Positions 51,563-61,302 of a stretch of 64,000 nucleotides of DNA are shown here, in pieces. A model generated the notes under the pieces. The model saw only the letters and a list, made by a program, of their open reading frames with translations. It was not told where the DNA came from and searched no databases. This stretch comes from Bacteroidaceae bacterium (GTDB lineage: Bacteria; Bacteroidota; Bacteroidia; Bacteroidales; Bacteroidaceae): the NCBI GenBank assembly GCA_017631315.1, contig JAGBTN010000003.1, positions 1 to 64,000 on the forward strand, in the 5' to 3' direction. How positions within the stretch are numbered: position 1 is the stretch's first letter; every line of letters starts with the position of its first letter. The translations under genes were made by a program, and so were the position numbers.

Positions 51563-53266
51563 ATGAGAAAAAGCAATTACGACAAACAACCAAGTACACA
51601 CATCGAGGGCAGCATGACACTCGGGTGGGACAATATCATCAGCACACTCAGCCAGACATGGGCAGACGAACCCATCTGGGCAATCGACCTCTACCCCGGC
51701 ACATACGAAGAAGACTTCATGGCAGCCTTTGCCAAAACCGGACGCAAAATCATCGACACACGCACACTCATGCGGCCGGAAGAAGAGATCCGACAACTGA
51801 CAGAACGCTTCATGACAGACGACGTACTCTTCGGCTATATGTCCAACATAAGGCTGGAAGAATACTTCCCAAACCCCAAACCCGAAATAAAAGAACCCAG
51901 CATCGTCATCGGCACCGCAGCAGCCTGGCTCGCACCCAACGCACCCGTCTGCTACGCCGACATGGCACGATGGGAAATACAACAACGATTCCGCCGACAC
52001 GAAGTAAAAGCACTGGGCATCGACAACCACCAAGACAGCCCATCCGTACAATACAAACGAGGATACTTCAACGACTGGAACATCATTGACCACTACAAAG
52101 ACAACCTCATGCAAAGCAGCCGAATCCAATTCTGGATCGACTCGAACCAACGCAGCCAACCCAAAATGATTACCGACGCACAAATGCGTCAAGGACTGCA
52201 ACGCACAGCACACAGCCCCTTCCGCGTAGTGCCATTCTTCGACCCCGCACCATGGGGCGGGCAATGGATGAAGGAAGTATGCGACCTGCCTCGCGAAGAA
52301 CAAAACTACGGCTGGTGCTTCGACTGCGTGCCCGAAGAGAACAGCCTCTACCTCGAAGCCGAAGGCACACTCTTCGAACTGCCATCGCAAGACGTCGTCC
52401 TAAGCCACACACGCGAACTGCTCGGCCAGCAAGTATGGCATCGCTTCGGAAAATCATTCCCCATCCGCTTCGACTTCCTCGACACCATGCAGGGAGGCAA
52501 CCTCAGTCTGCAAGTACATCCCACCAACGAATTCGCCCAACGCGAATTTGGCTTGCCCTATACACAAGACGAAAGCTACTATCTGCTCGACGCAGCACCA
52601 GATGCCGTCGTATATCTCGGCTTGAAAGAAGCCATCGACAAAGTGCAAATGATAGAAGATCTGCGGGCAGCACAACGCGGAGACATCATCTTTGACGCAG
52701 AAAAGTACGTCAACAAACTCCCCGCCAAAAAGCATGACCACTACCTCATCCCTGCCGGAACCATCCATTGCTCAGGCCACAACAGCATGGTTCTCGAGAT
52801 AAGCAGCACACCAAGCATCTTCACCTTCAAGCTTTGGGACTGGGCTCGTCTCGGACTCGACGGCAAACCACGCCCCATAAACGTAGAGCGAGGCAAGCAC
52901 GTCATACAATGGGAACGCACCACACCCTTCGTGAAAACAGAAATCGCAAACCACTTCGAAGTACTACATGAAGAGGAAGGTATCAAAGAAGAGCGAACCG
53001 GTCTGCACCCCAACGAGTTCATAGAAACCCGTCGCCACACCTTTAGTCGCCCTGTTGAGCACAACACAAACGGCGGCGTGAACGTGCTGAATCTGGTCGA
53101 TGGCACAGCCGCTATCATCGAAAGCCCTGAAGGGAAGTTCAAACCATTCGAGGTACATTATGCAGAAACCTTCATCATTCCTGCCTGCATCGGCCGCTAC
53201 ACCATTACGCCTCTACAGGGAGAATGCATGACGCTGAAGGCTTCTATCCGACCTATCGACTTGTAA
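51563..53266 (+). CDS. manA: class I mannose-6-phosphate isomerase with N-terminal extension
   Basis: This 567-residue protein is larger than a normal ManA (about 320-390). Residues about 215-567 show the cupin isomerase with zinc ligands in NLSLQVHPTNEFA (Gln and His), the Glu in QDESYYLLDA and the His in IPAGTIHCSG. It interconverts mannose 6-phosphate and fructose 6-phosphate. Residues about 1-210 form a separate domain (TLGWDNIISTLSQTW, EEDFMAAFAKTGRKI) that I do not recognise. It heads the operon manA, ROK kinase, MFS transporter (24-bp gap, then a 4-bp overlap), which suggests mannose or related hexose use. Confidence 0.85.
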   Translation: MRKSNYDKQPSTHIEGSMTLGWDNIISTLSQTWADEPIWAIDLYPGTYEEDFMAAFAKTGRKIIDTRTLMRPEEEIRQLTERFMTDDVLFGYMSNIRLEEYFPNPKPEIKEPSIVIGTAAAWLAPNAPVCYADMARWEIQQRFRRHEVKALGIDNHQDSPSVQYKRGYFNDWNIIDHYKDNLMQSSRIQFWIDSNQRSQPKMITDAQMRQGLQRTAHSPFRVVPFFDPAPWGGQWMKEVCDLPREEQNYGWCFDCVPEENSLYLEAEGTLFELPSQDVVLSHTRELLGQQVWHRFGKSFPIRFDFLDTMQGGNLSLQVHPTNEFAQREFGLPYTQDESYYLLDAAPDAVVYLGLKEAIDKVQMIEDLRAAQRGDIIFDAEKYVNKLPAKKHDHYLIPAGTIHCSGHNSMVLEISSTPSIFTFKLWDWARLGLDGKPRPINVERGKHVIQWERTTPFVKTEIANHFEVLHEEEGIKEERTGLHPNEFIETRRHTFSRPVEHNTNGGVNVLNLVDGTAAIIESPEGKFKPFEVHYAETFIIPACIGRYTITPLQGECMTLKASIRPIDL

Positions 53267-53290
53267 AACTTCATAACAACAACTATAACC

Positions 53291-54388
53291 ATGAATACTA
53301 CTAACAAGAAAATCGTATTAACGCTTGATGCAGGCGGAACGAACTTTGTGTTTTCTGCAATCTGCAACAACGAGGAAATTGTCGAACCCGTTCGCCTTAA
53401 AGCTGTAACCACCGATACTGAAGGCTGCTTGGCTACGCTTGTCCAAGGCTTTACCATAGTGAAAGCGAAACTGGATGCTGAACCTGTTGCCATCAGTTTT
53501 GCTTTCCCCGGCCCTGCCGACTACGAGCATGGTGTGATTGGCGACCTGCCCAATTTCCCGTCTTTCCGTGGCGGTGTTGCTCTCGGCCCATACCTGGAGA
53601 GTGTTTTCGGCATTCCTGTTTACGTGAACAACGATGGCAATCTGTTTGCTTACGGCGAGGCTTTGGCCGGAGCACTGCCGCGTGTGAACAAGGCTTTAGA
53701 GGATGCCGGCTGCAAACGGCGTTACAAGAATCTGATAGGCATTACGCTCGGAACGGGTTTCGGCTGTGGTGTGGTAATTGACAAGGTGTTGTTGAAGGGC
53801 GACAACGACTGTGGCGGCGATGTCTGGTGTATGCGTAACGGAATGTATCCCTTTGTGATTGCGGAGGAGAGTGTCAGCATTCGTGCCGTTCGCAGAGTGT
53901 ATGCCGAGATGTCGCACGAGGAGATTGGCGACCTCACGCCGAAGGATATTGGCGACATTGCCAACGGGACTCGTCCGGGAAACATGAAGGCGGCTCAGGA
54001 AAGTTTCCGCCAACTGGGTCAGGTTACAGCAGCCACTTTGGTGAATGTGTTGAACATTGTGGACGGCATCGTTGTCATTGGCGGTGGTCTTACCGGTAAT
54101 GCCAAATGGATTTTGCCTGGCATAATGGAAGAGTTTGCCCGCCTTGCCGGCACGTTCTCCGGTAATCTGCTGCCCACCTTGCAGTCGGAGGTATATAACT
54201 TCGAAGACCCTGAGCAGCGTGCAGCCTTCCTTGAGGACAAGGATGTCTATGTCGATGTGCCTCATACGGACAAGAAGGTGCTCTACCAGGCTCAGCGGAA
54301 GGTGGCTGTTCTGGTGTCGGAACTTGGTGCGAGCAAGGCTATAAATCTTGGTGCATATAACTTTGCAATCAATCAGATAGAGAAATGA
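53291..54388 (+). CDS. ROK-family sugar kinase
   Basis: This 365-residue protein begins with the phosphate-binding LTLDAGGTNFVFSAI segment and has a PGPADYEHGVIGDLPNFPS motif, a GTGFGCGVVIDKVLLKG loop and GGGLTGNAKWILPGIMEEF. The usual ROK zinc-binding CxCG motif is not evident (only GGDVWCMRNG), and the family-type EXGH is replaced by ESVSIRAV, so it may be a non-canonical ROK. It probably phosphorylates a hexose such as mannose or fructose brought in by the MFS protein. The symbol is left open. Confidence 0.8.
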   Translation: MNTTNKKIVLTLDAGGTNFVFSAICNNEEIVEPVRLKAVTTDTEGCLATLVQGFTIVKAKLDAEPVAISFAFPGPADYEHGVIGDLPNFPSFRGGVALGPYLESVFGIPVYVNNDGNLFAYGEALAGALPRVNKALEDAGCKRRYKNLIGITLGTGFGCGVVIDKVLLKGDNDCGGDVWCMRNGMYPFVIAEESVSIRAVRRVYAEMSHEEIGDLTPKDIGDIANGTRPGNMKAAQESFRQLGQVTAATLVNVLNIVDGIVVIGGGLTGNAKWILPGIMEEFARLAGTFSGNLLPTLQSEVYNFEDPEQRAAFLEDKDVYVDVPHTDKKVLYQAQRKVAVLVSELGASKAINLGAYNFAINQIEK

Positions 54389-55539
54389 ACAAGAAACTTA
54401 TTCCCGTCATGCTGTGCTTCTTCGCGATGGGTTTCGTGGATATGGTAGGCATAGCAAGCAACTATGTGAAGGAGGATTTGGCACTTTCCGATGCGATGGC
54501 GAACACGCTTCCTTCGCTTGTATTCTTTTGGTTCCTTATCTTCAGTATTCCCACGAGTCTGCTGATGAACAAGATTGGCAGGAAGAACACGGTTCTGCTG
54601 AGCCTTGTGATGACGCTTGCGGCGATGCTTGTGCCGATGTTTACCGTTGACTTCACGATGTTGTTGCTGTCCTTTTCGCTTTTAGGCATAGGCAACGCCA
54701 TCATGCAAACCTCGCTCAATCCGTTGGTTGACAGTGCCATGAGTGGTGGTGCATCAGCAAGTACGCTTACCTTCGGGCAGTTCATCAAGAGCATTGCCTC
54801 GTTCATTGCTCCCATCATTGCTTCGTGGGGTGCTACGGTCGGTGCTTTGGGATTGGGGTGGCGCGTGCTTTATCCTATATATTTATGTATAGGTGTTCTG
54901 GCAACGCTGTTGCTTTTTGGCACACGCATCAAAGAGGAGCCTGCTGCTCAGGAGCAGAAATCTGTGGCACAACAGTTTGCCGGAGCCTTTGCTTTGCTGA
55001 AGAATCCTTTTGTGCTTTTCTGTTTCCTTGCCATCATCTGCCATGTCGGCATCGATGTCGGGACGAGCATTACTGCTCCGAAGATACTGATGGAGCGCAC
55101 GGGCATCGGTCTTAATGAGGCTGCCATCATTGGCACCATCTACTTTGTGGCAAAGGCTGCAGGCAGTTTCAGCGGCACGTTCATCATGAACTACCTCAAG
55201 GACTGGACCTTCCTCCTTGTGAGTGTTCTGATGATGTTGGCAGCCGTAGTCGGTCTCGTGGCAGGCGAAAGCACAGCCGTCATCTATGCCAGTGTGGCTC
55301 TGATGGGCTACGGCAACGGCAATCCCTTCAGCATCATCTTTGCGAGAGCCTTGCAGGCCAGCCCTGGTAAGAAGAACGAAGTCAGCGGACTGCTCATCAT
55401 GGGCATCTTCGGCGGCACGGTCTTCCCGCTCATCATGGGCATTGCAAGCGACGCCATGGGCCAGGTCGGTGCCGTCCTCGTCATGACGCTGGGCATATTC
55501 TACCTGCTCGGATACTTCGTGGCATACAGGCGGAAATAA
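54385..55539 (+). CDS. MFS sugar transporter (FucP-like)
   Basis: The 384-residue protein has about 12 transmembrane helices with the MFS loop NKIGRKNTVL between helices 2 and 3 and a matching motif in the second half (YLKDWTFLLV). Helices are rich in Gly/Ala/Met and resemble FucP-type sugar/H+ symporters. It overlaps the ROK kinase gene by 4 bp (ATGA), so it is the last gene of the hexose operon and likely imports the sugar that the kinase phosphorylates. Confidence 0.85.
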   Translation: MNKKLIPVMLCFFAMGFVDMVGIASNYVKEDLALSDAMANTLPSLVFFWFLIFSIPTSLLMNKIGRKNTVLLSLVMTLAAMLVPMFTVDFTMLLLSFSLLGIGNAIMQTSLNPLVDSAMSGGASASTLTFGQFIKSIASFIAPIIASWGATVGALGLGWRVLYPIYLCIGVLATLLLFGTRIKEEPAAQEQKSVAQQFAGAFALLKNPFVLFCFLAIICHVGIDVGTSITAPKILMERTGIGLNEAAIIGTIYFVAKAAGSFSGTFIMNYLKDWTFLLVSVLMMLAAVVGLVAGESTAVIYASVALMGYGNGNPFSIIFARALQASPGKKNEVSGLLIMGIFGGTVFPLIMGIASDAMGQVGAVLVMTLGIFYLLGYFVAYRRK

Positions 55540-55605
55540 AGGCTCGCCTCATCACTGCGGACCATCCCGCCAAGGCCACGAACAGACGCCCTGAACCTGG
55601 TCCGT

Positions 55606-55691
55606 AAACATCTACTGCCAAGTTGGCAATAATGGTTAACCTTTCCAAGCATAATGATTAACCTTTCCGGCTGACTTGGCAGTAGATGTTT
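55606..55691. repeat. 86-bp inverted-repeat element with 22-bp-period core (locus A5)
   Basis: AAACATCTACTGCCAAGT (55606-55623) and ACTTGGCAGTAGATGTTT (55674-55691) are perfect 18-bp inverted repeats. Between them lie two 22-bp units, at 55634 (GGTTAACC) and 55656 (GATTAACC). The 61303 element is the same length and layout. It sits in the gap between the convergent MFS and argB genes. Confidence 0.95.
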
Positions 55692-55770
55692 TTGAACAAG
55701 GCTGGCGACAGGCAAAACACTGACATTCGGCAACATACATCATGCCTCGTAAGCCTGCCGCCAAAGACAC

Positions 55771-55809
55771 AAAAAAAGAGCCCGACTGAACTTGGATTCA
55801 GCCGGGCTC
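55771..55809 (-). terminator. terminator of argB
   Basis: GAGCCCG-A-CTGAA and TTCAG-C-CGGGCTC form a 12-bp stem with one mismatch; on the minus strand it is followed by TTTTTTT. Confidence 0.92.
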
Positions 55810-55821
55810 CCCTATGTCTTG

Positions 55822-56622
55822 TCACTTTATTGTCGTACCCTTTGACCCGTCGATGTTGTCGGAGTGTGTGATGACCACTTGCCGGACACCCTGATGAATC
55901 GCTTGGAAAGCATTCTCGAGTTTCGGAATCATTCCGCCCGAAATGATGCCTTCGGCCGTGAGTTGCTGGAATTGTTCCTCGTTGATGAGCGGGATGACAC
56001 TGCCATCGTCGTCGGCATCGCGGAGCACACCTGCTTTCTCGAAACAGAAAGTCAGCGTCACATCGTAATGTTCGGCCAAGGCACACGCCACAGAACCCGC
56101 TATGGTGTCGGCATTCGTGTTGAGGATGTGCCCCTCACCATCGTGCGTGAGCGGAGCAACCACAGGCACTGTGCCGCCCTCGATGAGTTGCTTCAACAAC
56201 AACGCATCCACCTTGTCGACATCGCCCACATAGCCGAAATCGACCATCTGCTCCGTGCCGTCGTCCATCTTGACACGCTTCAACGGACGCTTATGGCTGC
56301 GAATGACGTCGCCGTCGGCACCCGTCAGGCCAATCGCCTTCACGCCCTTTGCCTGCAAGCCCGCAACAATGCTCTTGTTGACCAAGCCTCCATAGACCAT
56401 CGTCACCACCTGCAACATCTTCTCGTCCGTAATGCGGCGGCCGCCAACCATGCGGCTCTCAATGCCAAGACTGCTCGCCATCGCCGTAGCCAGACGGCCA
56501 CCGCCATGCACAAGCACCTTGCGGCCCTGCAACACAGCAAACTGTTCGAGCAACGATGCCAGCGATGTAGCATCCTCCACCACACCGCCGCCTACCTTAA
56601 TTATATTAAGCGTTTCCTTCAT
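55822..56622 (-). CDS. argB: acetylglutamate kinase
   Basis: I use the second ATG (56622), giving MKETLNIIKVGGG; the frame can start 18 bp earlier. The 266-residue enzyme phosphorylates N-acetylglutamate in arginine biosynthesis. The amino-acid kinase motifs are visible: KVGGGVVED, VLVHGGGRLATAMA, LTGADGDVI, GYVGDVDKVDA and LNTNADTIAGSVACAL. The C-terminal region has SGGMIPKLENAFQAI. The neighbours are rsgA (upstream on this strand) and a terminator. Other arg genes are not in the window. Confidence 0.92.
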   Translation of the reverse strand: MKETLNIIKVGGGVVEDATSLASLLEQFAVLQGRKVLVHGGGRLATAMASSLGIESRMVGGRRITDEKMLQVVTMVYGGLVNKSIVAGLQAKGVKAIGLTGADGDVIRSHKRPLKRVKMDDGTEQMVDFGYVGDVDKVDALLLKQLIEGGTVPVVAPLTHDGEGHILNTNADTIAGSVACALAEHYDVTLTFCFEKAGVLRDADDDGSVIPLINEEQFQQLTAEGIISGGMIPKLENAFQAIHQGVRQVVITHSDNIDGSKGTTIK

Positions 56623-56694
56623 TCTACCTGAATTTGCCAACCTCCACCCTTCGTGAAGATTGAATTACCATCATGTCACAACCGGACCTGACCC

Positions 56695-57645
56695 TCAAGT
56701 CGCGCCCCTGTACTTGTCCTCGTCCTTATCCTCGAGCATAGAAAGATAACTCGTGAAACGGCTCTCCGCAATGCCACCCTCTGCCACGGCCTGCAAGACA
56801 GCACAGCCGGGTTCGTGCGTATGAGTGCAGTTTCCGAAACGGCACTCTGCCGAAACCATGAATATCTCACGGAAATAATGTGAAACCTCCTCACGCTCCA
56901 TGTCGAACGTGCCAAAGCCTTTGATGCCCGGAGTATCGATAAGTGCGCCTCCCTGAGGCAGGAAAAACATCTGCGAGAAGGTCGTCGTGTGCATACCCGC
57001 ATCGTGAGCCGCACTGATTTCCGCCGTCCTTGCATCCGCATCAGGCACAAGCAGATTGAGCAAAGTACTTTTACCCACACCGCTGTTGCCGCTGAGAAGC
57101 GTCGTCTTGCCCTGAAGTTCCGTCCGCAACGCATCAATGCCGTCGCCCCTCTCTGCAGAGCAAGTCACACACTTATAGCCAATACATTCGTACAGAGCAA
57201 CAAGATACTCCATCTGCTCCCGCTCCAACTCATCATAAAGGTCCGTCTTGTTGAAAATAAGAAGAACAGGAACACGATAAGCCTCCGCACTCGCAAGGAA
57301 ACGATCGATGAAGGTCGTACTCGTCTCCGGATGAGCAATCGTAACAACAAGCGCAGCCATATCCACATTGGCCGCAATAATGTGACTCTGCTTCGAAAGG
57401 TTAGAAGCACGACGGATAATGTAATTGCGACGGTCCACAATACCGTCTATCAACGCCGTCTGACCGTCTGCACCAGGCGTAATGGTAACCATGTCGCCCA
57501 CAGCAACAGGATTCGTGCTACGAATACCCTTGAGGCGGAACGAGCCCTTCACCTTGCAGTCGAACAACGAGCCGTCGTCCGTCTTAACAGTATACCAGCT
57601 GCCAGTATTCCTAATGACCAGTCCGTTCAATGTCGTGAACTTCAA
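56695..57645 (-). CDS. rsgA: ribosome small-subunit-dependent GTPase A
   Basis: This 316-residue protein has an N-terminal OB fold ([21 protein letters not shown]) and a circularly permuted GTPase domain: NKTDLYD (G4), [15 protein letters not shown] (P-loop), [12 protein letters not shown] (G3). A C-terminal zinc finger has [14 protein letters not shown]. It aids maturation of the 30S subunit, like rbfA elsewhere in the window. It follows frr with an 7-bp gap in one operon. Confidence 0.93.
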   Translation of the reverse strand: MKFTTLNGLVIRNTGSWYTVKTDDGSLFDCKVKGSFRLKGIRSTNPVAVGDMVTITPGADGQTALIDGIVDRRNYIIRRASNLSKQSHIIAANVDMAALVVTIAHPETSTTFIDRFLASAEAYRVPVLLIFNKTDLYDELEREQMEYLVALYECIGYKCVTCSAERGDGIDALRTELQGKTTLLSGNSGVGKSTLLNLLVPDADARTAEISAAHDAGMHTTTFSQMFFLPQGGALIDTPGIKGFGTFDMEREEVSHYFREIFMVSAECRFGNCTHTHEPGCAVLQAVAEGGIAESRFTSYLSMLEDKDEDKYRGAT

Positions 57646-57652
57646 AACCCGA

Positions 57653-58213
57653 TCAGACAGTCATTATTTCCTTCTCCTTGGCAGCATACAATTCGTCCAC
57701 CTTCTTGATGAACTTGTCGTGCATCTTCTGCATATCTGCCTCGGCATCCTTCTCCAAATCCTCGGAAAGGCCTTCCTTGATGCCCTTCTTCAACTTCTCA
57801 ATAATGTCGCGACGCGTATTGCGGATGCTGACCTTTGCCTGCTCAGCCTCCTTGCCACACTGCTTGGCAAGCTGTCTGCGACGCTCTTCTGTCAAAGGAG
57901 GAATGCCCAAACGGATAATCTCACCATTGTTCTCCGGTGTAATACCCACTTCACTGTCCATAATAGCCTTCTCGATAGGACGGAACATGTTCTTGTCCCA
58001 AGGCTTAATAGTAATGGTGCGTGCATCGGGAGCATTCACGGCGGCAACATTATTCAAAGGCACAAGGCTTCCATAACTATCAACACGGATGCCATCTAAA
58101 ATCTTAACATTAGCCTTACCCGCACGGATATGCGCCAAAGCCTCCTCTAAATACATTACCGATTCCTCCATTCTCTCCTCAGCAATGCCCAGAATTTCCT
58201 TTACATCAATCAT
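57653..58213 (-). CDS. frr: ribosome recycling factor
   Basis: This 186-residue protein releases the ribosome from mRNA after termination together with EF-G. Motifs: [24 protein letters not shown] at the start, [27 protein letters not shown], and [24 protein letters not shown] with ARRD-like [10 protein letters not shown] near the end. Length is normal. It is 7 bp upstream of rsgA on the same strand and has a promoter box. Confidence 0.95.
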   Translation of the reverse strand: MIDVKEILGIAEERMEESVMYLEEALAHIRAGKANVKILDGIRVDSYGSLVPLNNVAAVNAPDARTITIKPWDKNMFRPIEKAIMDSEVGITPENNGEIIRLGIPPLTEERRRQLAKQCGKEAEQAKVSIRNTRRDIIEKLKKGIKEGLSEDLEKDAEADMQKMHDKFIKKVDELYAAKEKEIMTV

Positions 58214-58291
58214 ATCTCTTTATCTTAAATTATATATCTGTTCAAACAATTCACTACCAGCTTTGTGTACCTCTGTAGCTGTATTTCAGTA

Positions 58292-58300
58292 GCAAAAGTA
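58292..58300 (-). promoter_or_regulatory. -7 box for the frr-rsgA operon
   Basis: On the minus strand TACTTTTGC matches TAnnTTTG, 79 bp before the frr ATG. Confidence 0.5.
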
Positions 58301-58382
58301 ATGGTTTTTATAAAAAAAACAAAGCAATGTAACCATATTTGCAGAAAAAACTCCTATATTTGTACCCAAGAATATAAAAAAT

Positions 58383-59153
58383 ATGGATATTGATGCTCGC
58401 ATAGACGAATTACTTGCCAATCTGGAGCCAATAACGTTGGAAGAAATGAAGGGCATACGCCTGATGAATCGAACAGATACTAAGTTCGTAACGAACAAGG
58501 CGAATTTGGCACGACTCCTTGAGTTGGCGCAAGGGAAATACTATGCACAATTCCTCAACGGCAGTAAGATTGCAAATTACATGACAACCTACTGGGACAC
58601 GGACAAGCATCTCTTTTATCTGGAACACCATAATGGACGTGCTCCAAGGCAGAAGGTTCGTGTCAGGACATACATGGACAGCGACATCACTTTCCTTGAA
58701 GTGAAGACGAAGAACAACCATGGCAGGACAAAGAAGAAACGTGTAGAAGTGCCATGCCAACAGATAACTGGCGAGAACGGCAACGAGGAGTTCCTGCAAG
58801 AACGTATACATCTCGGCATGAATGACTTGCACCCTACCGTTCGCAACCAATTCCATCGCATCACGCTTGTCAACTATGAAAAGACAGAACGGTTAACGAT
58901 TGACTACGATGTCCACTTCCACAATATGGAAACAGGCAAGGAAGCCAATGTCGGTCCTATCGTCATTATCGAATTGAAGCGTGACGGCAACGTATTCAGC
59001 CCTGTCCTCGACATGCTCCGAGAGCTGCGCATCAAACCGAGTGGCTTCAGCAAATACTGCATTGGCTCTGCCCTGACGAACAAAGCCCTCAAGCAAAACA
59101 ACTTCAAGATACGTTTGAATACATTCAACAAAATAGCAGGAAAGAAGTTGTAA
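58383..59153 (+). CDS. VTC-domain protein
   Basis: The 256-residue cytoplasmic protein resembles the catalytic VTC domain of polyphosphate polymerases, a tunnel-shaped fold of the CYTH/TTM type. Charged strands typical of the fold are NRTDTKFVTNKANLARLL, QKVRVRTYMDSDITFLEVKTKN and a C-terminal VIIELKRDGNVFSPVL. In Bacteroidales such proteins are usually next to a DUF4956 membrane protein, as here (32-bp gap), and often a CotH kinase. Whether it makes polyphosphate is unproven. A TATATTTG box lies 28 bp upstream. Confidence 0.85.
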   Translation: MDIDARIDELLANLEPITLEEMKGIRLMNRTDTKFVTNKANLARLLELAQGKYYAQFLNGSKIANYMTTYWDTDKHLFYLEHHNGRAPRQKVRVRTYMDSDITFLEVKTKNNHGRTKKKRVEVPCQQITGENGNEEFLQERIHLGMNDLHPTVRNQFHRITLVNYEKTERLTIDYDVHFHNMETGKEANVGPIVIIELKRDGNVFSPVLDMLRELRIKPSGFSKYCIGSALTNKALKQNNFKIRLNTFNKIAGKKL

Positions 59154-59185
59154 GCATAAGCAAATAAAATAAAACTTTCAACATA

Positions 59186-59899
59186 ATGGAATTAATTCAG
59201 CAAATAAACTACGAGTTGGGCAACTTGATTGGCCTGACACTCTTTGACCCTCAGCATTTCATCTCTTTGGTGATGCGCTTTGTTATCAACTTGATTGCCG
59301 TGACTATCATGGCGCGCTGTTTCTACTACCCACGCAGTCATCGCAGCGACTACATGTTCATCTTCATCTTGATGTCCATGAGTATCTTCCTGCTTGTAAG
59401 TTTGATGGAGGGCGACAGCATGAACATTGGCGCGGCAATGGGTCTGTTTGCTATCTTTGGTATCATGCGTTTCCGTACAGAGGCTGTGCCCATTCGTGAA
59501 ATGACATACCTCTTTATGCATATTGCCTTGAGTGTTGTCAATGCTATGGGCCGTGCAGAATACCACCCGAAGGCTGACTATTGGGATGGTTTCGGCATTG
59601 TTACCATTATCTTTGTCAATGTTGTTTTCCTGGCTATGGCATGGCTGTTCGAGAACAGCAAGCTGGTCAACACATCTTGCAGCAAGTATATAAAGTATGA
59701 CAATGTTGCCCTCATTGCTCCTGAGAAGCGCGGCGAACTGATTGCCGACCTTGAGAAGCGTACGGGTTTGAAGATAGAGCGTATTGAGATTGGCATCGTC
59801 GATTTCCTGAAAGACGCATGCCTGATTCGTATCTTCTATGATGAACCTGCCGACAGGGGGAACAGCATTGAAGAAATGACAAAAATACCTCGTTTATGA
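59186..59899 (+). CDS. DUF4956 inner-membrane protein
   Basis: This 237-residue protein has about four transmembrane segments (AVTIMARCFYYP, FIFILMSMSIFLLVSLM, MGLFAIFGIMRFRTEAVP, IVTIIFVNVVFLAMAWLFEN), a RFRTEAVPIREMTYLF motif characteristic of DUF4956, then a cytoplasmic tail with IYKYDNV-like and GELIADLEKRTGLKIERIEIG segments. It is coupled to the upstream VTC gene and overlaps the DUF2490 gene by 4 bp. A role in polyphosphate or capsule-coat chemistry is inferred from genome associations only. Confidence 0.85.
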   Translation: MELIQQINYELGNLIGLTLFDPQHFISLVMRFVINLIAVTIMARCFYYPRSHRSDYMFIFILMSMSIFLLVSLMEGDSMNIGAAMGLFAIFGIMRFRTEAVPIREMTYLFMHIALSVVNAMGRAEYHPKADYWDGFGIVTIIFVNVVFLAMAWLFENSKLVNTSCSKYIKYDNVALIAPEKRGELIADLEKRTGLKIERIEIGIVDFLKDACLIRIFYDEPADRGNSIEEMTKIPRL

Positions 59900-60759
59900 A
59901 GATCCGCATCCTTGTTCCTTTACTTTCGTTGGCTTTCGCCATTTCTACAATGGCGCAGGAGAATGACGAAGTCGGCATCTGGTCGGAGTTGGGCATTGAA
60001 AAGTCCATCACCAAGAAGTGGGATGTTGGAGTAGACCTTGAGTATCGTGCGCAAAACCGTGCGCGTTTCTCTGCTGGTGTCTGCACGAGTTACAAGGTGG
60101 CCAAGCCTTTGAAGATTGGTGTGGGCTACAACTTCCTCTATTCCGAACGGCCGGACAAGTATAAGGTGAAGGATGAGGGTGTAGAAGGCTCTGACGAATG
60201 GACCAAGGGTTACAACTTCACTCCCGAATATTGGTTCCCCCGCCATCGTTTTTATGCTGAGGCAACAGGCAGCATCAAGCTTTGGAGTTGGCTGAAAGTG
60301 TCTCTCAGGGAACGTTATCAGCTGACGCACAGCAAGACAAGGTATGTGACAAAGCAGAAGCATCGCGTTGACTATTTGAAGAAGCTTGACTTTGACGAGA
60401 ACTGGAACGAAGTTGTGTGGTTTGAAGAACTTGTCAGCGATGAGTTTGAGACGGAGATTAAACCTGCCATTACCGACCATGCTTTGCGTTCGCGACTGAA
60501 GTTGGAGTACGACAAGAAGCGCTTCCCGTTCTCTCCGTACATCTCGGCTGAGTTGCACAACAGCGTGGGCGTTGGCGACCACTTCCTGCTGCAAAAAGTA
60601 CGCACCGCCATTGGTTCGGGCTATAAGTTCAAGAAGCAGCACGAGATTTCGCTTGCCTACATACTGACCTTCGACATATACGACATCGAAGACAACGAGG
60701 TGGTTCGTCTGGACGAGAGAAAGCATGCCATCAACATTGGCTACAAATACAGTTTCTGA
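59896..60759 (+). CDS. DUF2490 outer-membrane barrel protein
   Basis: This 287-residue protein has a signal peptide ending MAQE. The mature protein shows many amphipathic beta-strands (GVDLEYRAQNRARFSAGVC, HALRSRLKLEYDKKRFPFSPY, HEISLAYILTFD) and ends with a Tyr-Lys-Tyr-Ser-Phe, as outer-membrane barrels do. It is the third gene of the cluster, overlapping DUF4956 by 4 bp. Confidence 0.82.
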   Translation: MKIRILVPLLSLAFAISTMAQENDEVGIWSELGIEKSITKKWDVGVDLEYRAQNRARFSAGVCTSYKVAKPLKIGVGYNFLYSERPDKYKVKDEGVEGSDEWTKGYNFTPEYWFPRHRFYAEATGSIKLWSWLKVSLRERYQLTHSKTRYVTKQKHRVDYLKKLDFDENWNEVVWFEELVSDEFETEIKPAITDHALRSRLKLEYDKKRFPFSPYISAELHNSVGVGDHFLLQKVRTAIGSGYKFKKQHEISLAYILTFDIYDIEDNEVVRLDERKHAINIGYKYSF

Positions 60760-60801
60760 AGTTAAACAGATTTTATTTACACATTATATATTATAAGAAT
60801 T

Positions 60802-61257
60802 ATGAAAGCGAAGAACATTTTGGCAGCTCTGCTGCTCATGATTGGTTCCAACATGATGGCTGAAGAAACAAAGGCTCTCACCATCAGTTATAGCGGCACG
60901 GAGCAAAGCATCCCCCTGCCCATCGTTAAAAGAATTACATTCGAAGACGGATATGTTGTAGTGAGCACTGCCGAAGGCAAGCACTCCTACCCCATCAGTG
61001 TTCTCGAGAAGATGACATTCACCACCGTTGACGATCCCACCGCCATCGAGGCTTTGCCCGAACAGGCAGAGAATGTTGTTTACAAGAACGGCACACTCTC
61101 TGTCAAGGGTAGCGGTCTGTTGCGCGTTTATACCACAAGCGGCGCGCTCGTAAGCATTGCACAAGTTGCAGAAGGTGCAAACATCAGCCTCAACGGTCTG
61201 CCAGCCGGCGTCTATGTGGTTCGCATGGGCGACAAGACCATCAAGGTAAAGAAATAA
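60802..61257 (+). CDS. small exported protein with T9SS-type C-terminal domain
   Basis: The 151-residue protein has a signal peptide (MKAKNILAALLLMIGSNMMA) and a beta-rich core. Its C-terminal half reads GLLRVYTTSGALVSI, NISLNGLPAGVYVVRMGDKTIKVKK, the pattern of type IX secretion (Por) sorting domains. No catalytic motif is seen. It follows the DUF2490 gene by 42 bp and may be the last gene of that operon. Similar text (FEDGYVVVS, PISVLEKMTFT) recurs at the N-terminus of the 61547 protein (LFSEDGTNLSV, TSEIDSIMV). Confidence 0.75.
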   Translation: MKAKNILAALLLMIGSNMMAEETKALTISYSGTEQSIPLPIVKRITFEDGYVVVSTAEGKHSYPISVLEKMTFTTVDDPTAIEALPEQAENVVYKNGTLSVKGSGLLRVYTTSGALVSIAQVAEGANISLNGLPAGVYVVRMGDKTIKVKK

Positions 61258-61302
61258 GCGTCTCATTCATCCCCTCTCCATAGCAGGCAAGAGGGGATGG
61301 GA

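Noticed and set aside
58338-58362. A TTTG/TATATTTG promoter before the VTC gene
   Set aside because: The boxes are only 13 bp apart, too close for the Bacteroidetes consensus; only the -7 box is noted in the gene entry.
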